Shown here: one piece after another, positions 24,784 through 33,619 of the stretch
How the letters are laid out: each line of letters opens with the position of its first letter
Position numbering within the stretch: the stretch's first letter is position 1
Origin: Hallerella succinigenes
Lineage (GTDB): Bacteria; Fibrobacterota; Fibrobacteria; Fibrobacterales; Fibrobacteraceae
Length of the DNA: 64,000 nt
Direction of reading: 5' to 3'
NCBI RefSeq assembly: GCF_002797675.1
Contig: NZ_PGEX01000001.1
Span: 1,860,001-1,924,000 of the forward strand
The notes under the pieces: model-generated
Seen by the model: only the letters and a program-made list of their open reading frames with translations
What the model was told of the DNA's origin: nothing
The model's database searches: none
Translations under genes and position numbers: made by a program

Positions 24784-25836
24784 TTAAAGGAACGTTAAAG
24801 CTTTTCGGGTAACTTTGTTTAGAAGATAAGCAATTAAAAGAATCAGGAGGATGGTCACCGCCAAGAGAGCGGCTACGTTCCATTCTGTAAATCGCAGGTG
24901 CAGTTTAGCGAATAGCTGAATATAAGCTGCTTGACTCCAAAGAATTGCTACGTGCTGTACCAAAAATACGCAGTAGGAAAGCGGAGCGATTTTTTGAACG
25001 GAAGTGCCGACCGCTTTGTTGCGGAGCAGGGACGGAGCAAGGTAAAAGCCAAAGACGAATAGGGCGATGGCAGCAATAGTTCCGAAGCAATCCGTGTTGA
25101 GACTTCCGGGAATGTCGATGAAGGACAAAACGATAAAGACTATCGCAGAGATAATCGCCGTTCGCGAGCTCCGGAGTTTTTCCAGGTTCTCCACTAGGGC
25201 AAATCCCAAGCAGAACTTGAACAGGAGCGTGAAGGGGTATGCGCTCAATAAAAAATTCGGGGCGGGAATCCAAAACTGCAACGCATAAAGAACCGTCAAA
25301 ACGGACAGGGTAACGATAGGCGCCTTTCGATAGACTTTGGCGAGGAGCGGATAGAGAAGATAAAGGAATACGATCGCTCCCACAAACCAGTCTCCGCAAA
25401 AGGCGTATGTGCTCACTCCGTAAAGCTTAACGTAGCCATCAAAACCGATGAGCGTAAGCAACAGCGTCAGAGGATGCGCAAGGGCAAAGGTGTTTCCGTC
25501 GGTCAACGCGTGACGCAATAGGCTAAAGGGAATGTAAAGGCTTAAAATCCAGAAGGGCGGGTAAATCGCCAAGGCTCGTTTTTTGTAAAAGCGCTGAAGG
25601 GAAATTTCCTTAGAAGGCGCATTCAACAAGTCCCCGTATTTCTTATAAAGTAACCCACCTGAAAGAATCAAAAAGATCGTGACAGCGACGTTTCCAAAAT
25701 CATAGTTCGGAGTGGTGCAGAACAAGTTCATAACAGGAATCCCGGCGAAACCGTATTCAACAGCGAAATGGTAGGTGATGACAAACAGCATCGCCAAAAT
25801 TCGCAGAACATCCAATTCCTGAATTCGCTTGATCAT
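24784..25836 (-). CDS. Acyltransferase 3 family membrane protein (OafA/YrhL-like)
   Basis: About 350 residues from ATG 25836; the longer frame back to 25917 runs through a terminator hairpin and is not used. ELDVLRILAMLFVITYHFA is the first membrane helix with the conserved Arg and His of the acyltransferase 3 family, followed by roughly nine more helices and a short soluble tail. These enzymes O-acylate surface sugars or exported molecules; the substrate cannot be read from sequence. TATCTT lies 7 bp before the ATG, another leaderless-looking start. Confidence 0.85.
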   Translation of the reverse strand: MIKRIQELDVLRILAMLFVITYHFAVEYGFAGIPVMNLFCTTPNYDFGNVAVTIFLILSGGLLYKKYGDLLNAPSKEISLQRFYKKRALAIYPPFWILSLYIPFSLLRHALTDGNTFALAHPLTLLLTLIGFDGYVKLYGVSTYAFCGDWFVGAIVFLYLLYPLLAKVYRKAPIVTLSVLTVLYALQFWIPAPNFLLSAYPFTLLFKFCLGFALVENLEKLRSSRTAIISAIVFIVLSFIDIPGSLNTDCFGTIAAIALFVFGFYLAPSLLRNKAVGTSVQKIAPLSYCVFLVQHVAILWSQAAYIQLFAKLHLRFTEWNVAALLAVTILLILLIAYLLNKVTRKALTFL

Positions 25837-25872
25837 ACTGGCAAAGATACAAAAGATCCGCAGCGCTTTAAC

Positions 25873-25905
25873 AAAAATCCCGGGTCTTAAAGACTCGGGA
25901 TTTTT
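25873..25905. terminator. Terminator hairpin (same sequence as at 27737)
   Basis: AAAAATCCCG GGTCTTAAAGACT CGGGATTTTT. The 33-bp core recurs exactly at 27737-27770. Confidence 0.8.
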
Positions 25906-25920
25906 GTATGTATTCAAAAC

Positions 25921-26165
25921 CGCCGGCTAGGCCGGTGGTCCCGTTTAGCCTTCTGGCGTTCCATCCTCGACAAACAAGAAATCCTTTGGTTACTATTGAA
26001 ATGCGGTCTGCCGGTAAGGACCTTCCGCAAGTGGCAGATCGACCAACGCGACGTGACGCGTGGCTAGTATCCTAGGGCTACGCCCGTAAAAGAAGAACCG
26101 CCGGCTATGCCGGCTATTGTAAAATTGCGTTTTTTTTATTTTTGTAAAAATTTATAGGTTTAGGC
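25921..26165. other. Gene-free stretch with GCCGGC hairpins
   Basis: Two short palindromes, GCCGGCTAGGCCGG (25922) and GCCGGCTATGCCGGC (26100-26114), bracket about 170 bp with no coding signal. They may be ends of a small non-coding repeat. The last 50 bp are AT-rich and probably hold the promoter of the next gene. Confidence 0.45.
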
Positions 26166-26984
26166 ATGAAAAAATTATTTGCTTTGATTTGTCTGTTTTC
26201 CGCTTGCGTTTTTGCCGAAGGCTCTGCGTGGGAAACTGCTCCCCATTTCTCCACTTCGGAATCTGCAACTTTAGAATCCTCTGCGTCTGAAGCTCCGGCT
26301 GTGGAATCTTCGACGCTTGCCGCTCCTGTGGCAGAAGAAACTTTGCCTACCGCAAAACAAACTGCGCCGCGGATCGCGAACCCGAAGGAACACCGTGGCT
26401 TTTACAGTAATTTCGGTACGGGCTTTTCGTATGTCAATTTCCATACGGAACAAGTAGATGGCAATGACTACGAGGAAGCGAGCTTTAAGGGATTTACCTT
26501 CCCGCTTATGGATTTCCGCTTTGGCGTTGGCGTTGCAAATTTGCTCGTTTTTTATACAGAGTTCAATATTGCGGTTTATTCTGGCGAAGCAAATGATATC
26601 GAGATTTACTGTGATTCTTATGGGAATTGCGATGTCGACAAGGGTTCTGACGACAATTCGATTATGGCGCGTTCGTATATTGGTTTTGGAACGTCGATTT
26701 ATCCGTTCCGCGATACAAGCTCTGCTTTGAATGGCTTCTTCTTGGGAGGATCGATTGGTTATGGATTAGATGCCGTGTATGGAGCTGATCTAGAATCTGT
26801 CGATTCCGAAGTGAATGTGGATTGGGGCTTTACGGTAGAAATTGGTAAAGACTGGTGGGTGAACGATCATCTCTCGATCGGTCTCAGTGCGGCGTATTTC
26901 CATGCGTCGCCGAAGGTCTATGTAACGGGCAGTGACAACGGCATTGACGGTTTCCACATCCTGTTCCGTTTGACGCGAGGCTAA
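26166..26984 (+). CDS. Outer-membrane beta-barrel-like protein, paralogue 1
   Basis: 272 residues. Signal peptide (KKLFALICLFSACVFA), then a Ser/Ala/Glu-rich linker of ~55 residues (repeats like SSTLAAPVAEE), then a beta-rich domain from EHRGFYSNFGTGFSYV to the end FHILFRLTRG. Alternating aromatic strands and the final strand fit an outer-membrane barrel of about eight strands. One base separates it from a paralogue with the same EHRGFY start and FRxTRG end. Function unknown. Confidence 0.7.
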   Translation: MKKLFALICLFSACVFAEGSAWETAPHFSTSESATLESSASEAPAVESSTLAAPVAEETLPTAKQTAPRIANPKEHRGFYSNFGTGFSYVNFHTEQVDGNDYEEASFKGFTFPLMDFRFGVGVANLLVFYTEFNIAVYSGEANDIEIYCDSYGNCDVDKGSDDNSIMARSYIGFGTSIYPFRDTSSALNGFFLGGSIGYGLDAVYGADLESVDSEVNVDWGFTVEIGKDWWVNDHLSIGLSAAYFHASPKVYVTGSDNGIDGFHILFRLTRG

Positions 26985-26985
26985 A

Positions 26986-27711
26986 ATGAAGACTCTCCTC
27001 CGAATGGGCCTTTGCGCGGCTCTGCTTTCCTCCGTCGCCTTTGCCCGTAATCCGCATGAGCACCGGGGCTTTTATTTTAGCGCGGGCATCGGTCCTGCTT
27101 ATCATTCTTTTTCGGCAAGCTCTTCTTCGTCTAGCTATCGCTACCGCTGGAATGAGTATACTGCCGAATATGACTATTTCTGGGAATCGGAAAAAGAGGA
27201 AAATTCCTATAATGCGTTTGTCTTCCCGGCGATTGATTTCCGCTTTGGAAAATCCATCGGGAATTTGATTGCGCTTTACTCCACGTTTGATTTCATGTTT
27301 GACACGGACAACTGGGAATGTTTACGTGAAGAACAGAGCGATGTTTATGGAAAAACTTCAGAAAAAGCGGACTCAGAAAATTCGATCATGTTTTCTGGTG
27401 GAGCGGGCCTCGGGTTTGAAGTCTATCCATTTTTGAATCCGAATTCGGTGATGCGCGGTTTCCATATCGGGGAATCGACCTCTGTCAACGGGATGCTTCT
27501 CGATGCTGTCGGCGATGTCGGCGATAGGTCTGAATGGGGCGGTGTCTTTGTGGCCAATCGCATTAACGTAGGTATGGACTGGTGGGTGAGCGATACCTGG
27601 TCTTTGGGTGTTGAATTTTCTTATACCTATTTCGGTGTCATCGAAGTGGATTCCGACGATGACCCGGATCGACATTTGTTCCGTCTGATGTTCCGTTTCA
27701 CACGCGGATAA
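26986..27711 (+). CDS. Outer-membrane beta-barrel-like protein, paralogue 2
   Basis: 241 residues. Signal peptide ending SSVAFA, then PHEHRGFYFSAGIGPAYH directly after it; unlike its neighbour there is no linker. Shared blocks with paralogue 1: FVFPAIDFRFG (FTFPLMDFRFG), ENSIMFSGGAGLGFEVYPF (DNSIMARSYIGFGTSIYPF), and DWWVSDTWSLGVEFSY (DWWVNDHLSIGLSAAY). The pair arose by tandem duplication and diverged strongly. Probably one transcript. Confidence 0.7.
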   Translation: MKTLLRMGLCAALLSSVAFARNPHEHRGFYFSAGIGPAYHSFSASSSSSSYRYRWNEYTAEYDYFWESEKEENSYNAFVFPAIDFRFGKSIGNLIALYSTFDFMFDTDNWECLREEQSDVYGKTSEKADSENSIMFSGGAGLGFEVYPFLNPNSVMRGFHIGESTSVNGMLLDAVGDVGDRSEWGGVFVANRINVGMDWWVSDTWSLGVEFSYTYFGVIEVDSDDDPDRHLFRLMFRFTRG

Positions 27712-27736
27712 ATTTTTTTCAAATACAAAATCAAAC

Positions 27737-27770
27737 AAAAAATCCCGGGTCTTAAAGACTCGGGATTTTT
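27737..27770. terminator. Bidirectional terminator between paralogue 2 and rpsA
   Basis: AAAAATCCCG…CGGGATTTTT stem with A- and T-runs on either side; serves the plus-strand gene and the minus-strand rpsA. Confidence 0.85.
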
Positions 27771-27794
27771 CAAATCAGAATGGGAAGTTAAAAA

Positions 27795-29549
27795 TTAGGC
27801 TTCTTCTTCAGACTTCTTGGACTTCTTAGCCGGAGCAACAGCTTCAGCGATGGTAGTACCGTTTTCGCCCGGCTTGTGGGAATCCATCCAAGCCTTGAGC
27901 TCAGCGGATTCACGGTTCTTGAAGTAGTCCACCACAGAGAGATAGATCTTGCGGTTGTTCTGGTCGATTTCCGTCACAGCAGCCGGAACTTCGTCGCCGA
28001 CCTTGAAAGCGTCTGCCGGAACCTTGATGTATTCGGCAGTGAGCTTGGAGACCGGGATGAAGCCTTCGAGACCGTTCGGGAGTTCCACCACGACACCACG
28101 GTCGAGGAGACGAACGATCTTGCCCTTCACTTCGGAGTCAACCGGGAAAGCCTTTTCGACGGAATCCCACGGGTCTTCGGTGAGGTGCTTCATGGAGAGG
28201 GAAATGCGACGCTTTTCCTTATCGACTGCGAGAACGACGCATTCGACCTTGTCACCCTTCTTGACCATTTCGGACGGGTGATTGATCTTCTTCGTCCAGG
28301 ACATATCGGAAACGTGGATAAGGCCGTCAACGCCGTCCTTGATTTCGACGAATGCGCCGAAGGAAGCGAGGTTACGGATTTCGCCCACGACGCGTGCGCC
28401 CGGAGGAAGTTCGTCATCGATGTGTTCCCACGGATCTTCTTCGAGCTGCTTCAAGCCGAGAGAGATGCGTTCCTGTTCTTCTTCGACCTTGAGCACGACA
28501 GCTTCCACTTCCTGGCCAACGGCGAGAATCTTGGACGGGTGCTTCACGTGCTGAGTCCAGGACATTTCGGAAACGTGGATGAGGCCTTCGATGCCATCTT
28601 CGAGTTCGACGAATGCACCGTAATCGGTGATGGAAACGACCTTACCCTTCACGACCATGCCTTCCGGATAACGGGCGGCAACGTCCTTCCACGGATGCGG
28701 CTTAAGCTGCTTCATGCCGAGAGAGATACGTTCCTTCTTGTCGTTGAAGTCGAGAACCATAACTTCCACTTCATCGCCGAGCTTGACGATTTCAGACGGA
28801 TGGCTGATACGCTTGTAGCTCATGTCGGTGATGTGGAGGAGACCGTCTACGCCGCCGAGGTCAATGAATGCACCGAAGTCGGTGATATTCTTGACGATAC
28901 CCTTGCGGACCTGACCCTTGTCGAGAGTGTCAAGGACCTTGTCGCGCTGACTGTTGCGCTGTTCTTCGAGAACGACGCGGCGAGACACGACGATGTTCCT
29001 ACGAGCCTTGTTGACCTTGATAACCTTGAGGTCAAAATCCTGACCGATGAGGGCGTTGATGTCCGGGATCTGACGGAGGTCGATCTGGGAGCCCGGAAGG
29101 AAGGCGTCGATACCGAAGAGGTCTACAACCACGCCGCCCTTGATACGCTTCGTGAGCGTACCGCGAACAATTTCATTGTTTTCGAAAGCCTGGTGAATAC
29201 GTTCCCAAACGCGCACGAAGTCGGCCTTCTGCTTGGAGAGAACGAGACGGCCGTCGTCGTCTTCGAGCTTTTCGATGAAAACTTCGATTTCGGAACCGAC
29301 TTCAGGAATTTCGCCTTCCTTGAATTCGTTGCGAGAGATAACGCCTTCGGACTTGAAGTTCACGTCGACGAGCACTTCCTGATCGTTCACCTGGCTGATC
29401 TTGCCGGTGACAACCTTGCCCGCTTCGAGGCCTTCCATACCAGCATAAGCTTCTGCGGCTTCGTTCGTGCCGATGGAACCGAGTTCCTTTTCAGCTTCGA
29501 GAATTTCTTGGAGGTCTGCGTCTGTACCGAATTTGAGTTTTGTAGACAT
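27795..29549 (-). CDS. rpsA: 30S ribosomal protein S1
   Basis: 584 residues with six S1 RNA-binding repeats, for example KGIVKNITDFGAFIDLGGVDG, KGKVVSITDYGAFVELEDG and GEIRNLASFGAFVEIKDG. S1 helps the ribosome capture mRNA. The C-terminus has a lysine/glutamate tail. No Shine-Dalgarno before the ATG (only AT-rich sequence), as is common for rpsA, whose synthesis is self-controlled. Downstream of cmk in the classic cmk-rpsA pair. Confidence 0.97.
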   Translation of the reverse strand: MSTKLKFGTDADLQEILEAEKELGSIGTNEAAEAYAGMEGLEAGKVVTGKISQVNDQEVLVDVNFKSEGVISRNEFKEGEIPEVGSEIEVFIEKLEDDDGRLVLSKQKADFVRVWERIHQAFENNEIVRGTLTKRIKGGVVVDLFGIDAFLPGSQIDLRQIPDINALIGQDFDLKVIKVNKARRNIVVSRRVVLEEQRNSQRDKVLDTLDKGQVRKGIVKNITDFGAFIDLGGVDGLLHITDMSYKRISHPSEIVKLGDEVEVMVLDFNDKKERISLGMKQLKPHPWKDVAARYPEGMVVKGKVVSITDYGAFVELEDGIEGLIHVSEMSWTQHVKHPSKILAVGQEVEAVVLKVEEEQERISLGLKQLEEDPWEHIDDELPPGARVVGEIRNLASFGAFVEIKDGVDGLIHVSDMSWTKKINHPSEMVKKGDKVECVVLAVDKEKRRISLSMKHLTEDPWDSVEKAFPVDSEVKGKIVRLLDRGVVVELPNGLEGFIPVSKLTAEYIKVPADAFKVGDEVPAAVTEIDQNNRKIYLSVVDYFKNRESAELKAWMDSHKPGENGTTIAEAVAPAKKSKKSEEEA

Positions 29550-29581
29550 ATATTAATTGGGTTGTGGAAAAGGGATCGAGG

Positions 29582-30250
29582 CTACGCCACTACACCTACG
29601 CGGTCTTCGATCTTCTTTACCTGTTGTTCAATTGAGAGTTGTGTAGTGTCAATTTCGATGGCATCGTCCGCCTTTTTGAGCGGAGCGGTTGCGCGGCTGG
29701 AATCGATCCGGTCGCGTTCTGCCAAATTCTTCTCGATTTCTTCGAGCGTCATCGCAATGCCTTTCTGCAGGCATTCCTGGTAGCGACGTTCAGCGCGAAC
29801 CTTCAGGTCCGTGACGAGGAAGAACTTAAAATCAGCGTTGGGGAATACGACTGTACCGATGTCACGGCCGTCGAGAATGCAACTGCGTTCGCCCGCGATT
29901 TCTCGCTGCCACTGGGTGAGGACGGACCTGACCTCGGGGATCGCGCTGTACGGGCTAACTGCTTCGGAAACCTGCTTGCCGCGGATTTCCTTTTCACGGT
30001 TAATGCCGTTGATGACGATCTGGTTATTGTTGTCAAAGCGAATCTTGGTGGACTGGAGGAGCTGGTCGATGCCCGCCTTGTTGGTCGGTGCAACGCCCTT
30101 TTCGAGAGCCGCGAACGTAATGGCGCGGTACATGGCCCCGGTATCCAAATAGGTAATGCCGAGATCCTTTGCGACGATCTTTGCAGTTGTGCTTTTGCCG
30201 GTTCCGCTCGGACCGTCGATGGCGATAATGATATGTTTTTTCGTATTCAA
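29582..30250 (-). CDS. cmk: Cytidylate kinase
   Basis: 222 residues. P-loop IDGPSGTGKSTTAK, then YLDTGAMYRAIT and DGRDIGTVVFPNADFKFFL, all hallmarks of CMP kinase, which phosphorylates CMP and dCMP. The start must be TTG 30250 because there is no ATG or GTG before the P-loop. No Shine-Dalgarno. 32 bp upstream of rpsA. Confidence 0.95.
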   Translation of the reverse strand: MNTKKHIIIAIDGPSGTGKSTTAKIVAKDLGITYLDTGAMYRAITFAALEKGVAPTNKAGIDQLLQSTKIRFDNNNQIVINGINREKEIRGKQVSEAVSPYSAIPEVRSVLTQWQREIAGERSCILDGRDIGTVVFPNADFKFFLVTDLKVRAERRYQECLQKGIAMTLEEIEKNLAERDRIDSSRATAPLKKADDAIEIDTTQLSIEQQVKKIEDRVGVVA

Positions 30251-30259
30251 GATTTGCCA

Positions 30260-30287
30260 AATATAGCTATTTGGCTGTCGAATTCAA
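30260..30287 (-). promoter_or_regulatory. cmk-rpsA promoter
   Basis: Minus strand TTGAAT, 16 bp, TATATT, then 9 bp to the TTG start codon, giving a leader of only about 3 nt. Confidence 0.5.
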
Positions 30288-30289
30288 CT

Positions 30290-31000
30290 TTAGAAGTCGG
30301 AAGTAGCACCGCTTTCGTCCGGTCCATAGTAACCGTCTTCTTCGATATTCGAATTTTCCGGTTCAAAGACCTGGGACTGTTCGCTTTCGGACGAATAGGA
30401 ATTGTCGGAAGAGTCAGAAGCTCCTGAGGATTCTTCGGGCGTATAGGTTGCTGTCGTTTCGATTTCTTCTGGTGCGCGGAGTTCGCCCGTGCTGCCATAT
30501 TTACGCTTTTCGTCTTCGGTCAACTTGTTCGTGATGACTTCGACTTCCGGTTCCTGGTTCGCCTGCTCTTCTTCGCCTGCCATGATGCGTTGACCGCGTT
30601 CTAAGGTCCGCTTGATTCGTTCCTGACGCATCTGTTCGAGATTCGAACCGACCTTCTTTTCGTCTTCCGAAACGATGTACTTCTTGTTGAAGTCGTCGAG
30701 AACTTCCTTGATGCCGATCAGACGGCCCTTACCGTCGACCTTCCACGGCATGCGCTTCAATGCGGAAATGCGGAGACGGCTTGCGGCGACGCGGTATTCT
30801 TCTTTCATCAGACCGTTTTCGTCCGTAATTTCCTCCGCTTCGTCTGCAGTTACGAACTTCAGGGCTTCCGGCCAGTGTTCCGCCTGGGAATTGACGGTGA
30901 AGCCGACAAGTGCGTCGTTGATTGCAGTCGGATCGTCAGACTGGACACCTGCGCATCCGACAAGACAAGCCAAAATCAAACCCAATGCCATCTTTTTCAT
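30290..31000 (-). CDS. Acidic repeat-tailed lipoprotein
   Basis: 236 residues from ATG 31000, preceded by GGAGGA at 5-6 nt; the longer frame to 31120 is not supported. Signal peptide with lipobox LVGC (KKMALGLILACLVGC). The N-terminal ~130 residues look globular (a fold reminiscent of small SnoaL/NTF2-like or lipoprotein domains, not certain). The last ~100 residues are Glu/Ser-rich and disordered (ESSGASDSSDNSYSSESEQ), a common feature of surface lipoproteins in this lineage. Function unknown. Confidence 0.75.
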   Translation of the reverse strand: MKKMALGLILACLVGCAGVQSDDPTAINDALVGFTVNSQAEHWPEALKFVTADEAEEITDENGLMKEEYRVAASRLRISALKRMPWKVDGKGRLIGIKEVLDDFNKKYIVSEDEKKVGSNLEQMRQERIKRTLERGQRIMAGEEEQANQEPEVEVITNKLTEDEKRKYGSTGELRAPEEIETTATYTPEESSGASDSSDNSYSSESEQSQVFEPENSNIEEDGYYGPDESGATSDF

Positions 31001-31118
31001 CTCAAATCCTCCGAGATAATAATTTGGATAAAAAATATAAACAAATTGCGGAACTATTTGAAACGGTTTTTTAAAAGTTACAGATTCTCCGCATAATGGA
31101 ATTTCTATCATTGGACTC

Positions 31119-32300
31119 ATGAGCGAAATCTGTGAAAATACCGATATTCATCGAATTACGCGTGCCGATGGCAAGGAATTCATCTTGGTCGGGACGGCGC
31201 ACATTTCCCAGGAATCGAAGGATTTGGTCGCAAAAGCGATTTCGGAGGTGCATCCGGATACCGTTTGTGTGGAACTGGACGAAGGCCGTCTCAAGTCCCT
31301 TGAAGATCCGGATCGCTGGAAAAAGACCGATTTGCGCAAGATTATCCGTGAACACCAGCTCGGCACTCTGATCGCCAACCTCGTTCTCGGTTCTTATCAA
31401 AAGAGAATGGGTCTGCAGACAGGAGTCCGCCCGGGCGCGGAACTCTACGGCGCCATTCTGAATGCGCGAGAAGCAAACATTCCGACCCTTCTCGCTGATC
31501 GAGACATTAAGGTGACGCTCCGCCGTACCTGGAGCTGCACTCCGTGGTACCGCAAGTTTTCGCTAATCGCTTCGCTTTTTGCAAGCCTTTTCGATAAAAC
31601 GGAAGTTTCGGAAGAAGAACTCCGCAAGATAAAGTCGCAGGATTCCCTTTCGACGATGATGCAGGAATTCGGCAAGACCTTCCCCGAAGTAAAGACCGTC
31701 TTGATTGATGAACGCGACCAGTACCTGGCGAGCCGAATTCGGAACGCTCCGGGTAATCGTGTACTTGCGGTCGTGGGCGCAGGCCATATTACGGGCATTC
31801 GGAAGATCATTGAAGAAGATAGTTCGTTGCCGTCCGAAGAATCCCTTTGTGAAATCAAGCCGCCCTCATCGTTGTTCAAGATTATCGGCTGGACGATTAC
31901 CGCGGCGATCATCCTTTCGGTCGTGTTTGTGGGCTTCCAGTCCGGACTTGAAAAAGCGGGCGAGCTTACGCTCAACTGGTTCTTGTTCACGGGCGGTGGT
32001 GCGATGCTCGGTGCGATCGTTGCAGGCGCACATCCGCTTGCGATGCTCACCGCCTTGGTGATGGCGCCTTTTACGGGCCTTACTCCGCTGATCGGTGTGG
32101 GCTTCTTTGTCGCGCTTGTGCAGGTTTACATGCGACCGCCGCGGGTTTCGGAATTTGAAACGGTGTCCGTAGATATTTGGAAAGTTTCCCGCTGGTGGCG
32201 CAACCGTGTGACCCGTGTGATTCTTTGTTTTTTGCTTCCGGGATTCCCGGCGATCATCGGCAAAATCATTGCACTCGTTGGAATTTATAAAGCATTTTAA
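31119..32300 (+). CDS. TraB/PrgY-family membrane protein
   Basis: 393 residues. Soluble TraB domain with LVGTAHISQES (near 23-33), VCVELDEGR and AVVGAGHITGI, the conserved GTAH/E/GxGH residues of the Tiki/TraB/PrgY fold, which in animal TIKI is a metalloprotease. Four C-terminal membrane helices follow (from about residue 248). PrgY degrades or blocks peptide pheromones in Enterococcus; the bacterial role elsewhere is unknown. Stand-alone gene. Confidence 0.9.
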   Translation: MSEICENTDIHRITRADGKEFILVGTAHISQESKDLVAKAISEVHPDTVCVELDEGRLKSLEDPDRWKKTDLRKIIREHQLGTLIANLVLGSYQKRMGLQTGVRPGAELYGAILNAREANIPTLLADRDIKVTLRRTWSCTPWYRKFSLIASLFASLFDKTEVSEEELRKIKSQDSLSTMMQEFGKTFPEVKTVLIDERDQYLASRIRNAPGNRVLAVVGAGHITGIRKIIEEDSSLPSEESLCEIKPPSSLFKIIGWTITAAIILSVVFVGFQSGLEKAGELTLNWFLFTGGGAMLGAIVAGAHPLAMLTALVMAPFTGLTPLIGVGFFVALVQVYMRPPRVSEFETVSVDIWKVSRWWRNRVTRVILCFLLPGFPAIIGKIIALVGIYKAF

Positions 32301-32356
32301 TGCATTGCGAACCCTATCAACTTTGTATATTTTCCTTGTAATAGGAAGGAGCGTTT

Positions 32357-32980
32357 ATGAACCTTGAAAATCTGGACACCTTGTCCCAAAAAATCCAGTC
32401 GATTCTTGAAGCGAATCGCCGTTTGAGGGCCGAAAAGGCCGCCGCAGAACAGAAGGTTGCGGAAAAGTGCGCAGAAATCGAATCCCTTCAATCCGAAATT
32501 TCGAGCAAGTCCTCGGAGATTGACTCCCTTCAGGGTGAAATCGCTTCGAAAAATTCGGAACTCGGTCAAAAACAGGCGACGATCGACAGTACTTTGAAGG
32601 ATTATGAATCGGTACGCTCGGAACTCGACCAGATTTCTTCTGAATTGGACAACAAGATTTGCGAAATCGAAACCTTGAATGCAAAGATTCAGGAACGCGA
32701 CACCGAAATTGAAACCCTCAAGGCTAACGTCGCCGAAAAGGATGCAAAGATCGAAGAAATGGAAAATGTCGTGAGCGAACAGGACAGCGAAATTCAGTCT
32801 GCTCAGGAAAAGTTCCAGGACCTCCTTTCGACCATCGAAAATGAACTCGGCACGGAAATCCAGGTTACGGCTCCGGAAGAATCCGAAACCGCGGAAGAAT
32901 CTCAGGAAGCTGCCGAAGAAGATGTGAACCAGGATCAACCGAAACAAGAGGAGTCTGCACAGACCGATTTTTTCGCCTGA
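32357..32980 (+). CDS. Long coiled-coil protein upstream of zapA
   Basis: 207 residues, almost wholly coiled coil to ~170 with heptads such as EIESLQSEISSKSSEIDSLQ, then an acidic tail ending QTDFFA. It begins NLENLDTLSQKIQSILEANR, like the small ZapB/TIGR02449-type coiled-coil proteins encoded next to zapA elsewhere, but is two to three times longer. 42 bp upstream of zapA. Inferred: a ZapB-like partner that organises the FtsZ ring. -10 TATATT at 32326-32331 with a TTG box about 15 bp upstream. Confidence 0.7.
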   Translation: MNLENLDTLSQKIQSILEANRRLRAEKAAAEQKVAEKCAEIESLQSEISSKSSEIDSLQGEIASKNSELGQKQATIDSTLKDYESVRSELDQISSELDNKICEIETLNAKIQERDTEIETLKANVAEKDAKIEEMENVVSEQDSEIQSAQEKFQDLLSTIENELGTEIQVTAPEESETAEESQEAAEEDVNQDQPKQEESAQTDFFA

Positions 32981-33022
32981 GGTGGTTCGCAGCCACCGAT
33001 TCGTTTGGCGTCGGAATAAAGG

Positions 33023-33379
33023 ATGAATGAGGAAAAGATGGACGAGAAGGAACCTGCCTTACGCACTGTCCGAGTTGAAATTGGTACGGACCGATTCCAA
33101 ATTCAGACAGACTTGACCGATGCTGAACTCTCTGCGATAGTCACCTATGTGACGAAAAAGATGCAGGCCTATGTAAGTTCGGACGCCCGCATGGATATGC
33201 GAAAGCAGCTCTTGCTGATGGCGATGGATATCACGTCGGAACTTTTCGACATGAAACGCCGTCACGCGAGATACAAAGATTATTACCTCGAAAGCCAAAA
33301 AGTGGCCCAGGTATTGTCTTCCATGTTGGACGATGAACTTGCAAAAATCGATCCAATGTCCGATATGACAAAGAAATGA
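33023..33379 (+). CDS. zapA: Cell division protein ZapA
   Basis: 118 residues. N-terminal domain VRVEIGTDRFQIQTDLTDAELSAIVTYVTKKM and a C-terminal helix match ZapA, which crosslinks FtsZ filaments. Downstream 6S RNA is the classical zapA-ssrS neighbourhood, which supports the call. AAAGG precedes ATG 33023. Confidence 0.85.
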   Translation: MNEEKMDEKEPALRTVRVEIGTDRFQIQTDLTDAELSAIVTYVTKKMQAYVSSDARMDMRKQLLLMAMDITSELFDMKRRHARYKDYYLESQKVAQVLSSMLDDELAKIDPMSDMTKK

Positions 33380-33411
33380 CAAAATTGTGGAAAGAAAAAG
33401 ACACGAAAACG

Positions 33412-33440
33412 TTGTACGATTTCTTTTTGCAGGCTATATT
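33412..33440 (+). promoter_or_regulatory. 6S RNA promoter
   Basis: TTGTAC (33412-33417), 17 bp, TATATT (33435-33440). Predicted start about 7 bp later, at the base of the 6S closing stem. Confidence 0.65.
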
Positions 33441-33445
33441 ATAGG

Positions 33446-33610
33446 TAGGCATCCATCGGAAGTTATGCCCGATCTAACAAGATTCAATCAGCTCCGAACT
33501 CTTTCTTGAATGTTTATGCCCGGTCGCTTGACCCTGAAAAACTGCAAAGGAAGGAGGGCTATCTTTTTACAAGAGTAGCTTCGAGCGTATAGACCCGATA
33601 GGATGCCAAA
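33446..33610 (+). ncRNA. ssrS: 6S RNA candidate
   Basis: About 160 nt. The ends pair: GGCATCC-ATCGG (33448-33459) with CCGAT-A-GGATGCC (33595-33607), and the inside has the long, partly open irregular hairpin expected of 6S RNA, which binds the sigma70 holoenzyme. It lies directly after zapA, the usual ssrS position, has its own promoter and ends before a strong terminator. The open frame on the opposite strand here is not a gene. Confidence 0.7.
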
Positions 33611-33619
33611 TTTTAAAGC

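Noticed and set aside
25837-25917. N-terminal extension of the acyltransferase
   Set aside because: It would be translated through a perfect terminator hairpin, and the family signature starts at the ATG at 25836.
27876-29783. 635-codon plus-strand open frame
   Set aside because: It is antisense to rpsA and cmk; the biased codon use of those genes removes stops from the opposite strand.
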